Positions 58,144 through 64,000 of a stretch of 64,000 nucleotides of DNA are shown here, in pieces; position 1 is the first letter of the stretch, and each line of letters opens with the position of its first letter. This DNA is from Serendipita indica DSM 11827 (lineage: Eukaryota; Basidiomycota; Agaricomycetes; Sebacinales; Serendipitaceae), in assembly GCA_910890315.1 (NCBI GenBank), contig CAJVGD010000017.1, positions 62,001 through 126,000 of the forward strand, written 5' to 3'. Position numbers and translations under genes: made by a program. The notes beneath the pieces are model-generated. The model did not search any database and was not told the DNA's origin. It saw only the letters and a list, made by a program, of their open reading frames with translations.

Positions 58144-61100
58144 ATGAGCACGACTGGAAGACACAGACGTACCAGTTTATCCTCCAATGCCTCTGGACGC
58201 TCGTCATGGCGCGTTCCATCTGTTAAGCAGCCGCCGCGGACTCAGCTCTCGGCCGTTTTTGCTGAAAGCTCCCCTTCGCGCTCACCATCACATCAATCTG
58301 CTCAATCTATACTAGAATCGCGTCTTGCTGCGTCCCCATCGACGAGCAGCAGCACCGGGGTCGCAGACTCGCCGACAAGTGTGCGCGCAACTCCCATAAG
58401 CGCGGTATCGTCGCCTGTTGGATTAAACGACACGGAGAATGCGCTAAATATTACAGAGGGTATAGCGGGCAGCGCGTCGCGTCGTGGGCGTCAATCCACA
58501 CAGCGTCATCTCTCGCTCATTGGAGATTCCGCTACGCAGGTGAATCCGGTGTCTGCTCCTCCCGATTCCCAGTCGCGCCAACAAACGTCGATGAATGTGA
58601 TACTAGACGTATCTTCTTCATCTTCTACGTCTTCAACGGCTGCCCAAACCGCTACACTCGCAGCCGTGGACCCGCAGTCGACGCGTGTTCAGGAGAACTT
58701 AGCCACGACTCAAACGAATGAGAAGAGGAAACAGAGCTCTATGATGAGTGGCTGGTTTGGCTCGTCAGGGAGGGCAAAGTCGCGCAAACTTGTGCCTCCA
58801 GAGGAGCCCATTCTGCCGGAAGGCGGCATAACTCCCAGTCTTATACCTACAACTGAGCCTCCAGTTGTGTCTACTCCGACACCAGTACCTCTTGTTGTGG
58901 ACACGCCAACCCCCTCTGCGACGACTAAGCCTCCCGAGGCGGCTTCTGGATGGTTCAGTCGTTCAAAGACCGCTACTCCAGTTGCTCCCCCAACACCATC
59001 AAATACTATCCCCGTTGAATCACCCAAAGAGACCGTCGTCGCTCCTTTGGAATCTACCACTATCGCGGCTCCTCCAGCTCCAGAGACCGTACCAACTACT
59101 GCATCCTCCCCCGCGCGCCAAAGCTGGTTTGGTATGAGAGTTCGATCTACACCACAACCTCAATCCACTTCGACACCAGCATCGCTACATAGTACTCCCC
59201 TTTCCCAGGTGGTAGACTTGCCGCCAGACAACCCAATGTCAGACTCGGTCATGGATGAAGCCATGGCGGCGACGATTACACCGATGAGCTTTGCCCAGGC
59301 GCAAGCACAAGCACAGTCATCCAGAGCTGCGGTGCCGACGCTTTGGTTCAAAGGCAGTGGGAAGCGAGGTTCGATGGCTCCTTCTGTGGACTCGACGGTG
59401 CCTTCACTGCCCCCAAGTCCAAAGAAAGAACCTCAGTTTACAACCTTGATTCCCGTTGCAAATTCGTCCGTCTATAGCGTTGGATCGTCTAGTGCTCGTT
59501 ATTCGCTGAGTCTCCCGTTCTTGGGTAGGCCAACCATCAAAGTAGAAGACGCCATCCGAGTAATAGAAGTCACTGGGGCTTCAACCGGTATGTCGATCAT
59601 GAGCGAATAACCAAACAATTTTGACAGTCATTTCTAGATGGTGCGACAGTAACAAAGACGGTTATGGAAACGGAGGTCAGGGAGATTGAAATGATTATCG
59701 AGCCTGAGCCACAAACGTCGGCTGTTGCATCGTCTTCGGCATCCACAACATCGTCACACCACCCCCCACCAAGCCGCTCGTGGTGGCCTTCTCTGGGCCG
59801 TTCAGGTGGCGTGACCCAAGCTCCCCAAATATCTTTAACTCCTGCCGAGATCACTCCAATCGAAGCCGCTCCATCTATCATTGCCTCTTCTGCATCATCT
59901 ACACACGACCAAGAACCCTCCAAAGAATTGCAATTCAACTCTGAGCAGCGCATGCAGACGGAGCGTGTACCAGACACGGCGACTTGGTTTGGCTTCTGGC
60001 CATGGGGAGGCGCACCGGGTGAGCCGATTCCGCAGAAGACGGAGGCAGAGTTGATCAAGGAGCAAGCAATGGCCAGAGACAATGAGCCACTTGTCAGCCC
60101 TACTGTCGTCCCCGATCTTCCGACACCACGACCATCTGGCGAACAGAACCCAATCTCCGTGGACGCGACGGAGAACCGTTCGTCGTGGATATCCTTCTTC
60201 TCCCTTCGAGCTGCTCATGGTGCCAAGCAGATCACAGTAGCAGGAGAAACTGAGGATGTGATGGATTTGGACGGAGATCCAAATGCACCTCCCGATGCGC
60301 CTCCAGAGGCGAGCGATCATCTGACTATGGCAAAGAAGGGTAAAGGTCCACAACCGACTTCCCCGGTTGGTGCGCCTAAGCCTCGTTCAAGTTCAACTGG
60401 ACCTGCTCTCAAAAGGGACCCAATCAATCCCCCGCTTACAGACTCGGAGTCTCTACGAAGAAAGGTCACGACCTCCGGCAAGCGATCGTCGAGTGCGACA
60501 CCCTCCAAACGCTCTCTCCCGCCTTCTACACCGTCAAAGGCGCCGAACATGGTACTCCCAACGTTTGAGGATACATTTTATGCCCTCCCTCGAGCGTTGC
60601 CACCACATACGAGACCTACGCCCTTACGCAAGGTTGGAAGAATCGTCAGTGGTGTGTTTGGTATCTCTGGGATAGTGGGCACAGGAACGCCGAGTCGCAA
60701 TGACGAGATGCGAATGTGGCAGGACCGCGCTGGTGTATCTGTGCCGAAGGACTATGAAGGGCTTCGAGCGGCTCGGGATGTTGGACGAGATTTGCCTAGA
60801 GTCGGTGAAGTTTTGGGTGTCCATGACATTGGGAGGATCAAGGACTGTAAAAGGGTGGCTATTATTGGCGTTCATGGGTGCGTCCCCTATGTTTGATGTT
60901 ATGCCAATGTCGAGCTAACGCATGGTAGGTGGTTCCCAGGTACGATCATGCGGACTCTGTTTGGAGAGCCGACTGGAACAAGTCCCAAGTTTGCATCCAT
61001 GATGGAGGCGGCAGTTCTCGAGTTTATGGAGAAGCAAGGGAATGAGTTAGAAAAAGTTACGCTTATGCCGCTGGAGGGTGACGGTACCATTGAGAAGCGA

Positions 61101-62561
61101 GTCGAGAAGTGGGTGCAAGCTTGTTAAAGTGGATGAATGCTGATTGCTGTCAGACTTTACCAAGATTTCCTTAAGAATTCGGAATGGTATGTCTATCTCT
61201 TATAATCTATCCACAGCTCATGGTTCGTAGGGTCGAAGATCTACACGAGTAAGGAGTCGCCAAATGACTTACGATCAGTTCTGACTTCTCTTAGGGCCGA
61301 CGTCGTTTTCGTCGCCACACATTCACAAGGCTCTGTTGTCTCTACACAGCTACTAGAGAAGCTTATTGCAGATGGCCATCTTCGCACCAGCAAGAACTGG
61401 GAAATTATCAAGACTGTCGCTGAGACACCCATCGGTGCAATGAGCGTGGCGCCTCCACGACCACCGCAGAAAGTTTGCTGTCTCGCACTCTGTGGTATTC
61501 ATCTCGGACCGCTGCTTTACCTTGGGACGAGCTCGATCGTTAATCCATATATACAATACTTTGAGTCCGCGGCAGCAAAGGAGCTATTCGAGTTCCAGGT
61601 ATGCACCATGTTGACTGAAGAGTCATAGCTGACATGCTTAGGACACGGAATCGGAGGTTTCGAAGAAGTATCTCGCCTCTCTTGAAACAGTACTTGACCA
61701 CGGAGTACGTTTAATCCGACCGTCGCTTTCAGCAGCTGATCTGTCAATCCTAGGTCAAGTTCGTCTATGTTGCGTCTCTTGATGATCAAGTCGTTCCTGT
61801 AAGTCGTCCATAACTCAACGAGAGATGGTTCACCTGTTCATAGATTTATTCGGGCATATTCACTGCTGTGAACCATCCTCGCATATTGCGAGCCCTGTAC
61901 ATAGACGGAGATGCGTACAGGTTGGTCTAGTATTGCACTGAGAAATTTATTGCTCATAATGCGTAGTTCCTCCGACTTCCTCTCCAATCTCCTCGTTCTG
62001 CTGCTTCGGCTACGCAATGCAGGTATCGATGACGGTGGACTCTTGACGCATCTCTCGGAAGCAACTGCCGGCTCCTTGAATGGTATCGGACATTCGACTG
62101 CATACGCGGATCCTGGAGGGTACAGGTGAGTCGTTGTATCTGCCGTTATCATGGACCCATCTTTCTCTAGGTTGGCCGTTCGCTTTCTCTTTGAAACAAG
62201 CGATGCGCTGGGTGACGAACCAAAACTCGAATTTGAACCATTCACTGCCAAGGCATCTCGGAATGACTACGAAGTAGGTCATCTGAACTCTACAGTTGTG
62301 ACGTATCTGACACCTCTCTAGATTCCATGGGCACTGCGCGGGCTCATTGCCGATCCTCGCTGCCAAGAACTCTTTGGAAAGGAGCTTGCAGAGCTCAGAA
62401 ATGCATTTGACTCATGGCAGCCAAAGACATCTGCACTCAAGGACGTCAGACGCAAGCTGGAGCCCATACGAGGACGAAGATCAAGGTTCGCGCCCGATCC
62501 CTATGCATCCATTTCATCCCCTATCTCCTTTTCTCAATCTCCAACTGTGGATAAACGCTGA
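58144..62561 (+). CDS. Large fungal alpha/beta-hydrolase-like protein (YML020W-like), 12 exons
   Basis: Exons: 58144-59587, 59638-60877, 60929-61108, 61154-61186, 61231-61248, 61295-61598, 61642-61704, 61754-61798, 61844-61920, 61967-62125, 62170-62273, 62322-62561. The first ~750 residues are disordered and rich in Ser, Thr and Pro, with short repeats of a Trp-Phe/Trp motif (SGWFGSS, SGWFSRS, QSWFGMR, TWFGFWPWG). The conserved part starts at CKRVAIIGVHGWFPGTIMRT and includes VVFVATHSQGSVVSTQLLEK, a nucleophile-elbow-like HSQGS, CLALCGIHLGPL, VKFVYVASLDDQVVP with a candidate acid residue, and TAGSLNGIGHSTAY with a candidate His. This looks like a lipase or serine-hydrolase fold. It resembles yeast YML020W from memory; activity and substrate are unknown. 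Exon 5 is only 18 nt. Confidence 0.8.
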
Positions 62562-62912
62562 GCACCTGGCATTTGTATTCTTTGCAGACTCTAACTATAG
62601 TATTCTGGTGTATGCCTATCGTATTATCAATACTCCTTGCACCCTATCGTATATTCTCTTATTCTTGAGAGGGCCGTATTGAATTTCCAAAGCAGAGCGG
62701 CGTCGCTCATGTATGTACAATAACGGTGGCCTGTGTTGGTTGGAAAATGGAAGTACGCTTCGTCGAAAGGAGGGACGATAGTTGCCATAAACGACGTGTA
62801 CTGCACATATACTACCCCCATAAGACAAGTAGCTCGCCATAGAACACGTCTTTATTTCGACTGAAATTTATTCATATACCACTGTTTTAGTAGTGACAGC
62901 AGTTGCAACAAA
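62562..62912. other. Intergenic, convergent gene ends
   Basis: About 350 bp; no supported gene. Confidence 0.5.
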
Positions 62913-64000
62913 TCAGCGACCTGGGTCATTTTGAGCATTTATCCAAGAGTGGCCATATTGAAAATGGGTGAAATCAAGTTGGGTTGCAGGATCCTGATTT
63001 CTTCTCGGCATAGTCAAAAGTAGACGCGGATTTTGCAGTCCCTCTCGATTATCTGGTGGTACCCAGAAGAGGTGTTTACCAGATGATCGCACCCAACCAT
63101 CTTTCAAAAGCGTGCAGTGTTTGAACCCAGGTACGAGATCTTCTAGACGAGTGCCTTGCGAATCTCCCTCGACATCTGGAGGTGTGGAACCTCTGCCCTG
63201 GTCGAGCTTATTTGCGTCTGTATTTGCCATGTCAGGTTATAAATCAAAGAGCAGCCGAGCCAAACAAACCAGTGTTGACAAGCCACTGACAAATGGTCTT
63301 ATCGTTTGAGCCAGAGACGATGCGTGAGCCGTCTGGCGAGAATGCAACGGCCGAGACCCATCCATTGTGACCCCAAAATGGCTGTCCCAGCGGCTCTCCA
63401 GTGGCTGCATCCCAAAGTCGAATCGTCCTGTCCGTCGACCCAGAGACGATTTGTGAGCCGTCCGGTGAGAATGCAACAGCGTAGACCTCTGATTCATGAC
63501 CTTGGAGTGGTTCTCCCAAGGGCTGTCCAGTGACTGCATCCCATAAGCGGATTGTCTTATCGTCCGAGCCAGAGACGATTCTTGAGCCGTCTGCCGAGAA
63601 TGCGACAGTCCTGACCGAGGATTTGTGGCCACGAAGTGGTGCTCCCAACTGCTGGCCTGTGGCTGCATCCCACAGTCGGAGTGTATGGTCCCCAGACCCA
63701 GAGACAATTCGTGAACCATCTAGCGAGAATCCGGCAGCCCACACCGGAAGCGCGGGTCCTCGGAGGGGCTCTCCCAGGAGCTGTCCACTGACTACATCCC
63801 AATGTCGAATTGTGAGGTCCTTTGAGCAAGAGACGATACGTGAGCCGTCCAGAGAGAATGCGATGGCCTTGACCGAGTCATCATGACCTCGGAGCGGCTT
63901 TCCCAATGTCTTCCCGGTAGCCGCATCCCACACTTGAATTGTCTTGTCCTCTGATCCAGAGATAATTCTTGAGCCGTCTGGCGAGAATGCGACAGCCCAG
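62913..64000 (-). CDS. WD40-repeat protein, C-terminal part (NACHT/WD type), runs off the window
   Basis: On the minus strand the window holds about six WD40 units of 43 residues (129 bp), with the recurring core AFSPDGSRIVSGSxDxTIRLWD. They are followed by an intron (63271-63232 region) and a C-terminal domain of ~105 residues (LEDLVPGFKHCTLLKDGWVR, then SSGKHLFWVPPDNREGLQNP). That tail is typical of Agaricomycete NACHT- or STAND-type WD40 proteins. The N-terminal part, where a NACHT domain would be, lies beyond position 64000 and cannot be seen. Regular, similar repeats suggest a sensor region able to change by recombination. The 5' end is missing because of the window, not because the gene is broken. 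Confidence 0.85.

Overview
The window is nuclear DNA of a filamentous basidiomycete. Nearly every gene is split by short introns of about 45-60 nt with GT...AG ends, and the gene families are those of Agaricomycetes: fungal ubiquitin-like proteins with a zinc ribbon, large F-box families, PARP-like ADP-ribosyltransferases, seven-helix DUF6533-type membrane proteins, divergent Hsp70s and NACHT/WD40-type proteins. The mix of PL1 pectin lyase, F-box, divergent Rho and WD40 genes suggests the Rhizoctonia/Ceratobasidium side of the class, but that is inference. I recognised no transposon, virus-like element, rRNA, CRISPR array or convincing tRNA. All exon structures below were read by eye from splice signals and reading frame.

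Layout. 0-9.3 kb: a ubiquitin-like/zinc-ribbon protein (+), then a transporter neighbourhood in which two closely related DHA2-type MFS drug:H+ antiporters (2511-4693 minus, 7407-9254 plus) flank an ADP-ribosyltransferase and a four-helix MARVEL-like protein that are only 17 bp apart. 9.4-13.8 kb: an F-box gene, a Rho-like small GTPase and two tandemly duplicated two-finger C2H2 genes, with a decayed second Rho copy between the duplicates. 14.5-24.7 kb: a HOS3-type histone deacetylase, a Q/N-rich protein with NPF motifs, a DUF6533-type membrane protein, 5-formyltetrahydrofolate cyclo-ligase, and a third MFS transporter. 25-33.8 kb: an F-box array (one pseudogene, two intact copies) interleaved with a Rho-like pseudo-GTPase and a Rho 3' fragment; within it, on the minus strand, a Zn2Cys6 DNA-binding region appears to be spliced in frame to an F-box/LRR protein. 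33.8-37 kb: MED31 (Mediator) and NOT2 (CCR4-NOT), convergent. 37-49 kb: a serine-rich two-helix membrane protein, a stand-alone DeSI/PPPDE deSUMOylase-like protein, a GT2 glycosyltransferase, a putative nuclear protein, and a DeSI-thioredoxin-PUL protein. 49.7-62.6 kb: a secreted pectin lyase, a divergent Hsp70, a coiled-coil protein, chorismate mutase, and a 12-exon alpha/beta-hydrolase-like protein. 62.9 kb to the end: the C-terminal part of a WD40-repeat protein that leaves the window.

Most single-copy genes are housekeeping (chromatin, transcription, mRNA turnover, folate and aromatic amino acid metabolism). The accessory parts are the two F-box/Rho neighbourhoods. F-box genes of one family and Rho-like genes that have lost key GTP-binding residues but keep a C-terminal CAAX box lie side by side at two sites about 20 kb apart, with copies at different stages of decay. 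This linkage and the Zn2Cys6/F-box join are the observations most worth following.
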